Shown: positions 43,700 to 52,652 of the stretch, one piece after another
Position numbering within the stretch: position 1 is the stretch's first letter
How the letters are laid out: the number at the start of each line of letters is the position of its first letter
Origin: Ornithinimicrobium faecis
GTDB lineage: Bacteria > Actinomycetota > Actinomycetes > Actinomycetales > Dermatophilaceae
Assembly: GCF_023923225.1 (NCBI RefSeq)
Contig: NZ_CP099489.1
Location: 434,001-498,000 of the forward strand
Direction: 5' to 3'
DNA: 64,000 nt
Notes under the pieces: generated by a model
Seen by the model: the letters and a program-made list of their open reading frames with translations, nothing else
The model's database searches: none
Told to the model about the DNA's origin: nothing
Program-made: the position numbers and the translations under genes

Positions 43700-43871
43700 G
43701 TGGGGCTCCTTCGGGGGTGGTGGCGCACGGGTGACCCCGTCGCCTAAGGGTTCATGTATGTGACCGCAGTCCTGCAATCTGGGACCACGTTAATTGACGT
43801 TCACATCCTTGACAACAGTTCTACAGGCTGAAACGATGCAGAGAACCATCGTCGTCTTCTGAGGAGCAGTC

Positions 43872-44705
43872 ATGCGCCGTCCACAGGTTGCTCAGCGGGT
43901 GGCCTTGTCCGGGGGTCTGGCGGGGTTGCTGGCTGCTGGCCTGGTCCTGGCCGCCGCCACCTCGGCTGCGGCGCACGTGACCCTGGACCCGTCGACGACC
44001 GAGGCCGGAGCCCACGCCCGGGTCACTGTGGCGGTGCCGCACGGGTGTGAGGGGTCCGGCACCACCGAGCTGTCCATCAGGATGCCGGAGGGTGTCAGCG
44101 ACCTCGAGGTCGCGGAGTCCGACGGCTGGTCGGCCTCGGCCGCGGTGGACGGTGTGACCTTCCACGCTGACGAGCCGGTCCCGGACCACGAGCACGCCAC
44201 CGTGGAGTTCTCGATCCGACTGCCCGACGAGCCGGGCGAGGTGCTCGTCTTCCCAGTGGTGCAGCGCTGCGACGTGGGCGAGGAGGCCTGGACCGAGGTC
44301 GCCGAGGATGACGCGAGCCGGGAGGCGTTGGCTCGACCGGCTCCCCTCATCGTGGTGACCGGAACGCCCGCGGCCAGTGACTCACCGGTGACCGACCCGA
44401 CGGCAGAGGTGGACGCACCCGCACAGACCGACTCAGTCGCGCAAGCCGATTCACCTGCGCAGACCGACTCAGCCCCGCAAGCCGATTCACCTGCGAAGCC
44501 CGACTCAGCCCCGCAAACCGACTCGCGCGCAGCGACCGCGACCGTCGAGGCCCCCTCGGCCGAGTCCACGCGTGAGGCCAGTGCCGCTGCGATCGAGGAA
44601 GCACCGGCTGACGGCGCCCCGGTCTGGGCGCTTGCCGCCGGCGCCTTGGTCGTGGGTGGCGCGGCAGCGGGCCTCCTCCTGCTGATCCGCCGCCGTCGCT
44701 CATGA
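43872..44705 (+). CDS. YcnI-family (DUF1775) copper-binding exported protein
   Basis: 277 residues. The signal peptide ends before His35 (AAAHVTLDPSTTEAG), so the mature protein would begin with His, as in YcnI proteins where the N-terminal His binds Cu(II) in a monohistidine brace. A beta-sandwich follows (to about residue 165), then a low-complexity stalk with near-repeats of ADSPAQTDSAPQ (about 175-220) and a C-terminal transmembrane helix with RRRRS. TTGACA at 43810-43815 may be its -35 box. Its stop overlaps the CopCD gene, so they act together in copper handling. Confidence 0.87.
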   Translation: MRRPQVAQRVALSGGLAGLLAAGLVLAAATSAAAHVTLDPSTTEAGAHARVTVAVPHGCEGSGTTELSIRMPEGVSDLEVAESDGWSASAAVDGVTFHADEPVPDHEHATVEFSIRLPDEPGEVLVFPVVQRCDVGEEAWTEVAEDDASREALARPAPLIVVTGTPAASDSPVTDPTAEVDAPAQTDSVAQADSPAQTDSAPQADSPAKPDSAPQTDSRAATATVEAPSAESTREASAAAIEEAPADGAPVWALAAGALVVGGAAAGLLLLIRRRRS

Positions 44706-46381
44706 CGTCCGCCGTGCCCCTCGGGCAGGCGAAGCTCCGTCTCGTCGCGGTGCTCAGTTGCCTGGTGGTGCTCCTCCTCGGCATGGTCCCCGCCGCCTCC
44801 GCCCACGCGACCCTGATCGGGTCGGACCCGACTGAGGGCGCCGTGCTCGACGTCGCGCCGGAGCGGATCACCTTCACCTTCAACGAGTCGGTGATCGGTG
44901 TGCCGTCGGGCACCACCGTCTTCGATGCCACCGGGGCCGAGGTGGCCTCCACCTCGACCGTGACCGGCTCACAGCTCTTTGTCGACCTGGGCGAGGAGGT
45001 GGGCGAGGGCACCCTCGTCGTGGTGTGGCGGCTCGTCTCCCGCGATGGTCACCCGATCGGCGGCTCGCTGCGCTTCAGCGTCGGTGGTCCCAGCGATGTG
45101 GTGGACATTCCGGGCGCCGCCGCCGCGGACGTCGACGCGCAGCCTCCCGTGCTGCTCACAGCGATGCGCTGGTTGGGCTACCTCGGGCTGCTCGTCGGCG
45201 CCGGCGTCGCCGCCTTCAGCGTCCTCTTCCTCCCTCGGGAGCGTGCCGCCGATGCCGCCCGGGGCAGGTTGCGCCGTCTCGTCCGCGCGGCGGTGGTCGT
45301 GGCCGCGGTCGGCTGGTGGGCGGCCGTCCCACTCGTGGCAATCTATCAGCTCGGAGTGCCGGCCTCGGCGCTCGCGGACGCCTCAACCTGGGCGGCTCTC
45401 GCCGCGTGGGAGTATGCCGTACCGTCGGCTGTCGTCGTTGGCCTCGCGCTGGCCGCGGCGCAGGTGCCGAGCGCCGCGGCGCCCGGTCGCCGGCGCGCCG
45501 CCCTGGTGCTGGCCGCTTGCGCGTTAGCGCTCGCCGCACCCGCGCTGACGGGTCACACGCGCGCGGCTTCCCCCGAGGTGCTGGCCATCGGCGCCGACGT
45601 GCTCCACCTCGTGGCCGCCGCAGTCTGGCTGGGCGGACTCGTCTCGATCGTCCTCGTGCTTGGCGACCTGGCCGCCCGGGGTGACTCCGGTGCGGTGGTG
45701 ATCGCCCGGTTCTCTGCGGGCGCGGCCTGGGTGCTCGCGGTGCTGGTCGTGGTGGGTCTCCTGCAGGCCTGGTGGATCGCCGGCTCGGTGCAGGCGCTCA
45801 TGGACACCAGCTATGGCACGGTCCTGCTCATCAAGGTGATCGTGGCCCTGGTGGCGGTGGCCATCGGCGCGTGGAACCGCCGGGTCTTGCTGCCGAGGCT
45901 GCGCGCGGCCACCCAGCGCAAGGACCGGCAGGCGAGCGCCTCCGCGCTGGTGCGGGCCACTGCCGCCGAGGCCGCCATCCTGGTGGTAGTCCTCCTCGTC
46001 ACCGCCGTGCTGGTGGACCGCAGCCCGCAGGCCGAGCTCACGGCCGCGTCGGAGGACCAGTCATCCGAGGTCAGGCAGAGCGTCCAGCTCGAGGCGATCG
46101 CCGCGGACATCGTGCTGGCCCCGGCCGCGGTTGGACCAAACACCCTGACCATCGAGATGACCGACGCCTCCGGTGCTCCCGCCGAGGGATATGAGACGCC
46201 TCGGCTTAGCGTTTCCTCGCCTGCTGTCAATCTCGGGGAGGTGGTGGTCCGCTCCCGCGCTCCGGGTGTTTACTCCGGCGACATCGTGCTGCCGACGAAC
46301 GGGGAGTGGACGGTTCACGTGTCGCTGCGGACATCGGAGTTCGACAACCCGGTGCGCACGGTGCAGATCACCGTTCCCTGA
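44702..46381 (+). CDS. CopC-CopD fusion copper protein
   Basis: 559 residues. Signal peptide cleaved before His35 (ASAHATLIGSDPTEG), giving an N-terminal His, then the CopC domain (RITFTFNESV, RLVSRDGHPIGGSLRFSVG) with its copper-ligand Asp/His region. Eight hydrophobic segments of CopD follow (about 145-440), then an exported YtkA-like beta domain (about 445-559). CopCD moves copper across the membrane, usually inward. ATGA overlap with ycnI. The pair lies just after a secreted copper enzyme. Confidence 0.9.
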   Translation: MTSAVPLGQAKLRLVAVLSCLVVLLLGMVPAASAHATLIGSDPTEGAVLDVAPERITFTFNESVIGVPSGTTVFDATGAEVASTSTVTGSQLFVDLGEEVGEGTLVVVWRLVSRDGHPIGGSLRFSVGGPSDVVDIPGAAAADVDAQPPVLLTAMRWLGYLGLLVGAGVAAFSVLFLPRERAADAARGRLRRLVRAAVVVAAVGWWAAVPLVAIYQLGVPASALADASTWAALAAWEYAVPSAVVVGLALAAAQVPSAAAPGRRRAALVLAACALALAAPALTGHTRAASPEVLAIGADVLHLVAAAVWLGGLVSIVLVLGDLAARGDSGAVVIARFSAGAAWVLAVLVVVGLLQAWWIAGSVQALMDTSYGTVLLIKVIVALVAVAIGAWNRRVLLPRLRAATQRKDRQASASALVRATAAEAAILVVVLLVTAVLVDRSPQAELTAASEDQSSEVRQSVQLEAIAADIVLAPAAVGPNTLTIEMTDASGAPAEGYETPRLSVSSPAVNLGEVVVRSRAPGVYSGDIVLPTNGEWTVHVSLRTSEFDNPVRTVQITVP

Positions 46382-46399
46382 GCACACGTGGCGCTCAGT

Positions 46400-46468
46400 G
46401 GTGCGATACCTGCGCTTGCGGGTGGCGCGCAGATAGAGCGAGACTGCGCGCGCCTGCCAGCTGGTCAC
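46400..46468 (-). pseudogene. Truncated 5' end of an HSL-family hydrolase gene
   Basis: The first 23 codons (MTSWQARAVSLYLRATRKRR and three more) repeat the start of the hydrolase at 25902, then the match ends at the duplication edge and the rest, including all catalytic residues, is missing. The GTG still overlaps the YdeI-like stop. It is a by-product of the segmental duplication. Confidence 0.88.
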
Positions 46469-46992
46469 CCGACCTCGATGAGCTTGCCGCTCCTGGAGAG
46501 CTCAGGGTCGGTGCAGGAGGAGAGGTCGAAGCAGCAGGGGCGTCGCTTGCCGTCCTCCAACTTGGAGATGGTGACCTCGACGCGGCGCTCGCGCGTCTGC
46601 GGGCTGCGGGTCGACTGGACCCAGCGCACCCACTCCCAGCGGGCCATCGGGGTCAGGCTGGCCCACGTCTCGGCGAGCTCGGGGGCATCGGCCAGGGCAG
46701 CGTCGAGGTCGCTGGGCAGCTGTGGCTCGGGCCAGGCCTTGGTCGGCGTGAGCTGACCGGTGACGCTGGCGCCGTCGGTCAGGGACAGGGCCTCCTGGAG
46801 TGCCTCGTCGACCGCGACCCAGTGGCCCTTGCGACCGTCTGGCTCGAGCACCATCGTGCGGCTGTGGCCGTTGAGCTCGGCCTCGACCGCGACCTGACCG
46901 CGAGAGGGCAACTCCTGGCTGGCCTCCTGCGGCAACGGCACGATGAGCCGGTCGCCGATGCGCTGCGTCTGTGCCTCGAAGGTGATGGTCAT
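46465..46992 (-). CDS. YdeI/DUF1905-type protein, copy B
   Basis: 175 residues from the ATG at 46992, identical residue for residue to copy A at 25899-26426. About twelve bases differ and every change is silent, which suggests that both copies are under selection or exchange sequence. Domain content is as in copy A: DUF1905 barrel followed by a YdeI-like helical region with KRRPCCFDL near the end. It lies between the copper operon and the MFS gene and has lost the hydrolase partner. Confidence 0.88.
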   Translation of the reverse strand: MTITFEAQTQRIGDRLIVPLPQEASQELPSRGQVAVEAELNGHSRTMVLEPDGRKGHWVAVDEALQEALSLTDGASVTGQLTPTKAWPEPQLPSDLDAALADAPELAETWASLTPMARWEWVRWVQSTRSPQTRERRVEVTISKLEDGKRRPCCFDLSSCTDPELSRSGKLIEVG

Positions 46993-47040
46993 GCTGACCA
47001 AACTAGTCCGTGTGCACCGTGGTGGCTTCTTCGATCCTGA

Positions 47041-48609
47041 TCATGTCTCCACCTCTGCTGGGACCCGGTCCTCGTCCGTGATCCGGGCGGTGAACACCGC
47101 GCTCAGTGCGCTGGTGACGATCATCATGACGAAAACCGCCACGAAACCCAGCTTGAGATTGTCGAAGTGCTCACTGCCCAGCGTCGCCTCATAGAACGAT
47201 GATCGCGCGTGCGCTGGCAGCAGGCTGGTTGCCAGGAACAGGCTGACCGCGGTGGCGACCGAGCCGCCGATGCCCATCACCGTGAGCCGGACGCCGTTGA
47301 CGACGCCGACCTCGCTCTGCGGGGCGCAGCCGATGATCATTGCCGAGTTGAGTGTGGAGAAGACACCGATGCCCAGGCCGAGCACCAGCAGGGGCACGAC
47401 GACGGTGGCGTAGTCGAGCTCGAAGAGCAGGGTCGGCAGCAGTGCGAGCAGCGCCAGGATGGTGGGGACGACGCTGAACACGGCAGCTCGCCGGTCCCCG
47501 AGCGCCATGGCACACCGGCTGGCCACGACCGAGCCGATCGTGACGCCGACCGCGAGGGGGATGATCTTCAGTCCCGCGTCCACTGGCGAGTCGCCCATGA
47601 CGACCTGGAAGTACAGGCCCACGAGGATCGCGGCCGTGAAGCGGGGCATGACCGCGACCAGGCCAGCCAGGTTGGCCAGGCGGAACTGGGCGTTGCCGAA
47701 CAACGCGATCGGCAGGATGGGGTCGACCGCCCGGCGCTCGACCCAGACCAGGACCGGCACGACGGCCAGGGCCACGGCCAGCCCGGCCAACACGCTGACG
47801 TGCAGGAAGCCCTCGTTCTGGACAAAGGAGAGAGCGATCAGCAGTGAGGCGAGGAAGACCAGGATCGCGAACGCCCCGAGCAGGTCGATCCGGCCCTCGC
47901 GGGGAGCTCGGGGAGGCAGTTTGCCCAGCAGGAAGGCACCGAGCACCACGCACACAACACACAGGGGGACCTGGATCCAGAAGATCCAGCGCCAGCCCAT
48001 GACGTCGGCCGCGAAACCGCCGAGCACCGGCCCGAGCAGCTGCGCCACCGAGACCCCGGCGAGATAGATCCCCATCGCAAAGTTCAGCCGGGCGCCGGTG
48101 AACACCGAGGCGACGATCGCTCCCGTGTTGCACAACAACATGGCGTCCGCCACCGCCTGCAGCGCCAGCAGGGCCAGGACGACCTCGACCGACGGGGCGA
48201 AACCGATCAGCACCGCACTGACGCCGAACAGGATCAGCCCGGCCTGGAACATGCTGCGCCGACCGAAGGTGTCCGCGAGCCGCCCGAAGGTCACCAACAG
48301 GACCGTGCTGACCAGGCCGGGCGCCAACAGCAGCCAGGTCGAGGCCAGCGCGCTCGCCTCGAACTGCCGCACCACGACCGGGACCGCGATGCTCAGGATC
48401 GTCCCCGACGACGACACCATCAGCACCGTCAGGGTGACGAGGGCGAGGATCCAGTTCTCGGTCCGGGCCGTCGTGTCCGGCAACGTCGCCAGCGACCCCT
48501 CCGGTGACCCCGCCGCCGCCACGGAAGCCGGGGGACCCGACGCCAGGGAGTCCGTCGTGACGATGGCTCGGAGCCCGCGGGTGTCTGGCGCAGGGGCGGG
48601 CTGGGTCAA
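47041..48609 (-). CDS. DHA2-type MFS drug/solute antiporter
   Basis: About 522 residues with 14 hydrophobic segments, as in the EmrB/QacA group. Motif A is seen in VTFGRLADTFGRRSMF, and GVSVAQLLGPVLGGFAAD is motif C of antiporters. The start is uncertain: the TTG at 48609 overlaps the etfA stop (TTGA), and a GTG near codon 30 is also possible; the first 50 residues are not membrane-spanning. It follows etfBA and probably exports a compound of the same pathway. Confidence 0.82.
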   Translation of the reverse strand: MTQPAPAPDTRGLRAIVTTDSLASGPPASVAAAGSPEGSLATLPDTTARTENWILALVTLTVLMVSSSGTILSIAVPVVVRQFEASALASTWLLLAPGLVSTVLLVTFGRLADTFGRRSMFQAGLILFGVSAVLIGFAPSVEVVLALLALQAVADAMLLCNTGAIVASVFTGARLNFAMGIYLAGVSVAQLLGPVLGGFAADVMGWRWIFWIQVPLCVVCVVLGAFLLGKLPPRAPREGRIDLLGAFAILVFLASLLIALSFVQNEGFLHVSVLAGLAVALAVVPVLVWVERRAVDPILPIALFGNAQFRLANLAGLVAVMPRFTAAILVGLYFQVVMGDSPVDAGLKIIPLAVGVTIGSVVASRCAMALGDRRAAVFSVVPTILALLALLPTLLFELDYATVVVPLLVLGLGIGVFSTLNSAMIIGCAPQSEVGVVNGVRLTVMGIGGSVATAVSLFLATSLLPAHARSSFYEATLGSEHFDNLKLGFVAVFVMMIVTSALSAVFTARITDEDRVPAEVET

Positions 48610-49562
48610 CTCTTCCGCGCGATCACGGCCTCGGTCGCCTGGGGCAGGACCGCGAAGAGGTCGCCGACGATGCCGTAGTCGACCAGCTCGAAGATTGGGG
48701 CCTCGGGGTCCTTGTTGACCGCGACGATCGTCTTGGAGGTCTGCATGCCGGCGCGGTGCTGGATGGCACCGGAGATGCCGGCGGCGACATAGAGCTGAGG
48801 GGAGACCTGCACGCCGGTCTGTCCGACCTGGTTGGCGTGCGGATACCACCCGGCGTCGACGGCGGCGCGGGAGGCACCAACGGCTGCACCGAGAGAGTCA
48901 GCGAACGCCTCGACCGGGTTGAAGTCACCGCCGGTGCCACGACCACCAGAGACCACGATCGCGGCCTCGGTCAGCTGCGGGCGACCGGAAGCGGCCTTCT
49001 CCTTGCGGTCCACGATCTTCGCGGCGGTGGCCTGCTCGGACAGCGAGATCGTCACGACGTCGTCCGCAGCAGGAGCCGAGATCTCCTCGGCGGCAACGGA
49101 GTTGGGCTTTACCGTGATGATCGGCGTTCCACGGGTCACCGTGGAGGTGACTGTGAAGGAGGCGGCGAAGGCGGACTGCAGCGTCTGCACACCGTCACCG
49201 CCTGCCTGCACGTCGATGGCGTCGGTGATCAGGCCGGACTCGGTCTTGATCGCCAGCCGGGCCGCAATCTCCTTGCCCTCGGCGGTGGACGGGATCAGCA
49301 CCGCGGCGGGGCTGGTGTGGGACACGAGCTGCGCCAGGATCTCGGCCGTGGGGGCCACCAGGTGGTCGGTCACCGCTGGGTCCTCGATCCGATAGACCTT
49401 GACCGCGCCGAAGCGCGCCAGGTCCTCGCGGGCGGAGTCGAAACCGGACCCCACGAAGACGGCCGACGGCTCACCGAGGCGGCGCGCTGCCGTGAGCAGC
49501 TCACCGGTGGTCTTGCGCACTGCGCCGTCGACGTGGTCGACCAGCACCAGAACTTCAGTCAT
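48606..49562 (-). CDS. etfA: Electron transfer flavoprotein subunit alpha
   Basis: 318 residues. Carries FAD and passes electrons from acyl-CoA dehydrogenases to the respiratory chain. The FAD-binding domain is clear: [61 protein letters not shown] and [18 protein letters not shown] at 49562 with GGAGAG. It is 36 bases after etfB. The acyl-CoA dehydrogenase about 11 kb away is a likely partner. Confidence 0.95.
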   Translation of the reverse strand: MTEVLVLVDHVDGAVRKTTGELLTAARRLGEPSAVFVGSGFDSAREDLARFGAVKVYRIEDPAVTDHLVAPTAEILAQLVSHTSPAAVLIPSTAEGKEIAARLAIKTESGLITDAIDVQAGGDGVQTLQSAFAASFTVTSTVTRGTPIITVKPNSVAAEEISAPAADDVVTISLSEQATAAKIVDRKEKAASGRPQLTEAAIVVSGGRGTGGDFNPVEAFADSLGAAVGASRAAVDAGWYPHANQVGQTGVQVSPQLYVAAGISGAIQHRAGMQTSKTIVAVNKDPEAPIFELVDYGIVGDLFAVLPQATEAVIARKS

Positions 49563-49598
49563 CAGGACTCTCCTTGTCTGTCGGGTGTATGCCGTGGG

Positions 49599-50381
49599 TC
49601 AGGCGAACTTGTGGGTCGCCAGGAACTGGGCCAGGGCTGTGCCGCCCTCGCCCTCGTCGGTGACGACCTGTCCGGCGGCGCGGGGCGGGCGGGCCGAGAC
49701 CTCGAGCACCCGGGTCCAGGCGGCGTCGATCCCGACCTGGCCGGCGTCGACGCCGAGGTCGGCCAGGGACCAGGTGTCCACCGGCTTCTTCTTGGCGGCC
49801 ATGATCCCCTTGAAGGAGGGATAACGAGGCTCGTTGATCCGGTCGGTCACCGACACCACGGCGGGCAGCGAGGCCTCGATGGTCTCGCTCGCGGTGTCGC
49901 CGTCCCGACGGATCTGGACCCCACTGTCGCTCAGGGTCAGTTCGGAGGCGTGCGTGGCCTGGGGGAGTCCGAGTCGCTCCGCCAACATCGCGGGCAGCAC
50001 CCCCATCGTGCCGTCGGTGGAGGCCATGCCGGTGATCACCAGATCGACCGGACCAATCTTCTTGATGGCCTCGGCCAGGATCAGCGAGGTCGCGGGGGCG
50101 TCGGATCCGGCGATCGCGTCGTCCAGGATGTGCACGCCCCTGTCGGCGCCCATCTGCAGGGCCTTCTTGATCGCGTCGGCGGCGTCGTCCGGACCGATGG
50201 TCAGGACGCTCACCTCACCACCGTCCCCCGCCTCGCTCACAGACAGGGCCGTCTCCACGGCATACTCATCCAGCTCGGAGAGCAGGCCGTCCACGGCCTC
50301 CCGGTCGGTCGTGTGGTCGGGCTCGAAACTCCGGTCGGACTGTGCGTCCGGCACGTGCTTGACACAGACAACGATGTGCAT
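49599..50381 (-). CDS. etfB: Electron transfer flavoprotein subunit beta
   Basis: 260 residues, the AMP-binding partner of EtfA. It starts MHIVVCVKHVPDAQSDRSF, has the AMP-loop region VLTIGPDDAADAIKKALQMGADRGVHI and the docking region LPAVVSVTDRINEPRYPSFKGIMAAKKK, the recognition loop for dehydrogenases. Divergent from the ABC importer operon; a TCTAGA-type palindrome lies in the shared gap. Confidence 0.95.
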   Translation of the reverse strand: MHIVVCVKHVPDAQSDRSFEPDHTTDREAVDGLLSELDEYAVETALSVSEAGDGGEVSVLTIGPDDAADAIKKALQMGADRGVHILDDAIAGSDAPATSLILAEAIKKIGPVDLVITGMASTDGTMGVLPAMLAERLGLPQATHASELTLSDSGVQIRRDGDTASETIEASLPAVVSVTDRINEPRYPSFKGIMAAKKKPVDTWSLADLGVDAGQVGIDAAWTRVLEVSARPPRAAGQVVTDEGEGGTALAQFLATHKFA

Positions 50382-50473
50382 CTGTTGCGTCCCTTCTCAG
50401 GTGTCAACCAGCCAGGCGGCACCCGGCTCTGGCCGAGACAGCCCCGCTGGAGTTAAAGGTTTGGTTCAAAGCC

Positions 50474-50501
50474 TTGACAGCCGATCCGTCCCGGCTAGAC
50501 T
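50474..50501 (+). promoter_or_regulatory. Promoter of the ABC importer operon
   Basis: A perfect -35 TTGACA (50474-50479) and -10 TAGACT (50496-50501) 16 bases apart. The operator at 50512-50530 lies at the expected transcription start. Confidence 0.65.
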
Positions 50502-50511
50502 CGCTGTCCAT

Positions 50512-50530
50512 CCTAGAGTGTCATTCTAGG
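50512..50530. promoter_or_regulatory. TetR-type operator, site 1
   Basis: CCTAGA-GTGTCAT-TCTAGG, a 6-bp inverted repeat with a 7-base spacer, starting 11 bases after the -10 box. The same architecture is found at 60411-60442 and 60577-60595, upstream of the MaoC and acyl-CoA dehydrogenase genes. It could also affect etfB on the other side. Confidence 0.75.
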
Positions 50531-50613
50531 ACCGGCTTCGGAATATGGGTCACGTCACATTTTTGACGAGGGCTCCAAGGAGTCGCCCATGACCTCAGAG
50601 TGGAGGCACCGCA

Positions 50614-51630
50614 GTGGTGAACGAGAACGGACGCGTCCTGTTGGACGTGCAGGACTTGTCAGTGGAGTTTCGCACCGGCGACGGCATGCTGGAGGCGCTC
50701 AGTGGGGTGGATTTCACCGTGCGTGAGGGCGAGGTTGTCGCCGTGGTCGGCGAGTCCGGCTCCGGCAAGAGCGTGACGGCACTGGGGATCATGGGTCTGC
50801 TGGGCAACGGTCGGGTCAGCGGCGGACGCATCATGTGGGACGGCCTCACCGACCTGGCGACGGCTAAGCCCAAGAACTTCCGGGCGATCCGCGGCAACGA
50901 CATCGCGATGATCTTCCAGGACCCGATGACCTCGCTCGACCCGCTCTACACCATCGGCAACCAGCTCTGCGAGACGCTGCGCCTGCACCGGCGCATGAGC
51001 CGTCGTGAGGCGCGCACCCAGGCCATCGAGCTGCTGGGCATGGTCGGGATCCCCGACCCCGACTCCAAGGTGGACGCCTATCCGCACGAGATGTCCGGTG
51101 GCCAGCGGCAGCGCGTGATGATCGCCATCGCCCTGGCCTGCTCCCCGCGCCTGCTCATCGCCGACGAGCCGACGACGGCGCTCGACGTCACGGTCGAGGC
51201 GCAGGTGCTGGCCCTGCTGCGGGACCTGCAGCGCGACAAGAACGTCAGCCTGATGCTGATCACCCACGACATGGGCGTGGTCGCCGAGATGGCCGACCGG
51301 GTCGTCGTCTTCTATGCCGGGCGGGTCGCCGAGCAGGGGAGCGTTGACGACATCCTGCAGAACCCGCGCCACCCCTACACCCAGGCTCTGCTCCAGGCGA
51401 TCCCGCGGCCGACCACACCGCGTGACGAGCCGATGCCGGCCATCGCGGGCAACGTGCCCGCCCTGCACGAGATGCCGTCCGGCTGCCGTTTCGCGGCCCG
51501 CTGTCCGCTGGCGCACGACGCCTGCGAGGAGCAGCCGCCGCCCGTGGCCATCACGGCAGAGCACTCGGCCGCCTGCTGGCTGGCCGCCGATGACCGCGCG
51601 TCCGTCGTCCTCGAAGGGAGCCCGGCATGA
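50614..51630 (+). CDS. Peptide/nickel-type ABC transporter ATPase (DppD/OppD-like)
   Basis: 338 residues. Walker [11 protein letters not shown]-loop [12 protein letters not shown], signature [15 protein letters not shown] and Walker [13 protein letters not shown] are complete; the C-terminal oligopeptide extension has cysteines ([19 protein letters not shown]) typical of the [4Fe-4S]-bearing OppD/DppD tail. GTG at 50614 after GGAGG. First of five importer genes that are fused by overlaps to acyl-CoA enzyme genes, so the cargo may be a carboxylic acid or conjugate and not a peptide. Confidence 0.92.
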   Translation: MVNENGRVLLDVQDLSVEFRTGDGMLEALSGVDFTVREGEVVAVVGESGSGKSVTALGIMGLLGNGRVSGGRIMWDGLTDLATAKPKNFRAIRGNDIAMIFQDPMTSLDPLYTIGNQLCETLRLHRRMSRREARTQAIELLGMVGIPDPDSKVDAYPHEMSGGQRQRVMIAIALACSPRLLIADEPTTALDVTVEAQVLALLRDLQRDKNVSLMLITHDMGVVAEMADRVVVFYAGRVAEQGSVDDILQNPRHPYTQALLQAIPRPTTPRDEPMPAIAGNVPALHEMPSGCRFAARCPLAHDACEEQPPPVAITAEHSAACWLAADDRASVVLEGSPA

Positions 51631-52652
51631 CCTTGTCAGCCACGGCCGACAGTGCCACCGATCGGCAGGGCGTCGCCCCGCTGCTCGAGGTCACTGACCT
51701 GGTCAAGCACTTCCCCGTCGGGGGTGGGCTGTTCCGCAAGGAGTCTCCTCCGGTGCGGGCGGTCGACGGCGTCTCGTTCTCGATCGGTCGCGGTGAGACC
51801 CTCGGGCTGGTCGGTGAGTCGGGCTCGGGCAAGTCGACCCTGGGGCGGCTCGTGCTGCGCCTGCTCGACCCCACCAGCGGCACGGTGACCTTTGACGGTC
51901 AGGACATCACGACGGCACGGCAGTCGCAGGTCAAGCCGTTGCGGCGGCGGATGCAGCTGATCTTTCAGGACCCGGTGAGCTCGTTCAACCCGCGGATGAC
52001 GATCGAGGACCTCCTCATGGAGCCGATGGTCGTGCACGGCATTGGGACCCCCGCCGAGCGCAAGCGCCGCTGCGCCGAGCTCCTGGACCAGGTCGGTCTC
52101 GCCTCCAGCGCCCTGGCGAAGTATCCGCACCAGTTCTCCGGCGGTCAGGCCCAGCGCATCGGCATCGCCCGCGCCCTGACCACCGACCCGGACCTGCTGG
52201 TCTGTGACGAGGCGGTCAGCGCCCTCGACGTGTCGATCCAGGCGCAGGTGCTCAACCTGCTCAAGTCGATCCAGCAGGAGCAGGGCATCAGCTATCTGTT
52301 CATCGCCCACGACCTCAACGTGGTCCGCTATATCTCGGACCGGGTCTGCGTGATGTATCTCGGCAAGCTCGCCGAGGTGGGCGGGAGCGACCGGATCATG
52401 GCCGACCCGCTGCACCCCTACACCCAGGCGCTGATCCGCTCCATTCCGGCGGTGACCGCCAGCTCCAGCCGCGTCGAGCGCATCCCGCTGCAGGGCGAGA
52501 TCCCCAACCCGAGCAAGCCGCCCGCCGGTTGCCGCTTCCACACCCGCTGCCCGCTGAAGTTCGACCTCTGCGAGCAGGAGGAGCCGCAGCTGCACGAGCG
52601 CGACGGCTCACTGACGGCCTGCCACCTCTACCGCCCGGAGGCCTCCGCATGA
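51627..52652 (+). CDS. Peptide/nickel-type ABC transporter ATPase (DppF/OppF-like)
   Basis: 341 residues, partner of the previous ATPase. Walker [22 protein letters not shown], signature [15 protein letters not shown] and Walker [13 protein letters not shown], where Ala stands in place of the usual Pro after Glu. The C-terminal cysteine cluster ([19 protein letters not shown]) is the same kind as in its partner. ATGA overlap on both sides. Confidence 0.92.
   Translation: MTLSATADSATDRQGVAPLLEVTDLVKHFPVGGGLFRKESPPVRAVDGVSFSIGRGETLGLVGESGSGKSTLGRLVLRLLDPTSGTVTFDGQDITTARQSQVKPLRRRMQLIFQDPVSSFNPRMTIEDLLMEPMVVHGIGTPAERKRRCAELLDQVGLASSALAKYPHQFSGGQAQRIGIARALTTDPDLLVCDEAVSALDVSIQAQVLNLLKSIQQEQGISYLFIAHDLNVVRYISDRVCVMYLGKLAEVGGSDRIMADPLHPYTQALIRSIPAVTASSSRVERIPLQGEIPNPSKPPAGCRFHTRCPLKFDLCEQEEPQLHERDGSLTACHLYRPEASA

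Larger units (their letters stand above)
46400..47043. repeat. 644-bp segmental duplication, copy B
   Basis: Colinear with 25834-26477, no gaps. The right end runs to the stop codon of the MFS gene (47041-47043), and the left end lies 18 bases after the CopCD stop, so the copy fits exactly between two genes. No target-site repeat or transposase is seen. Confidence 0.95.
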
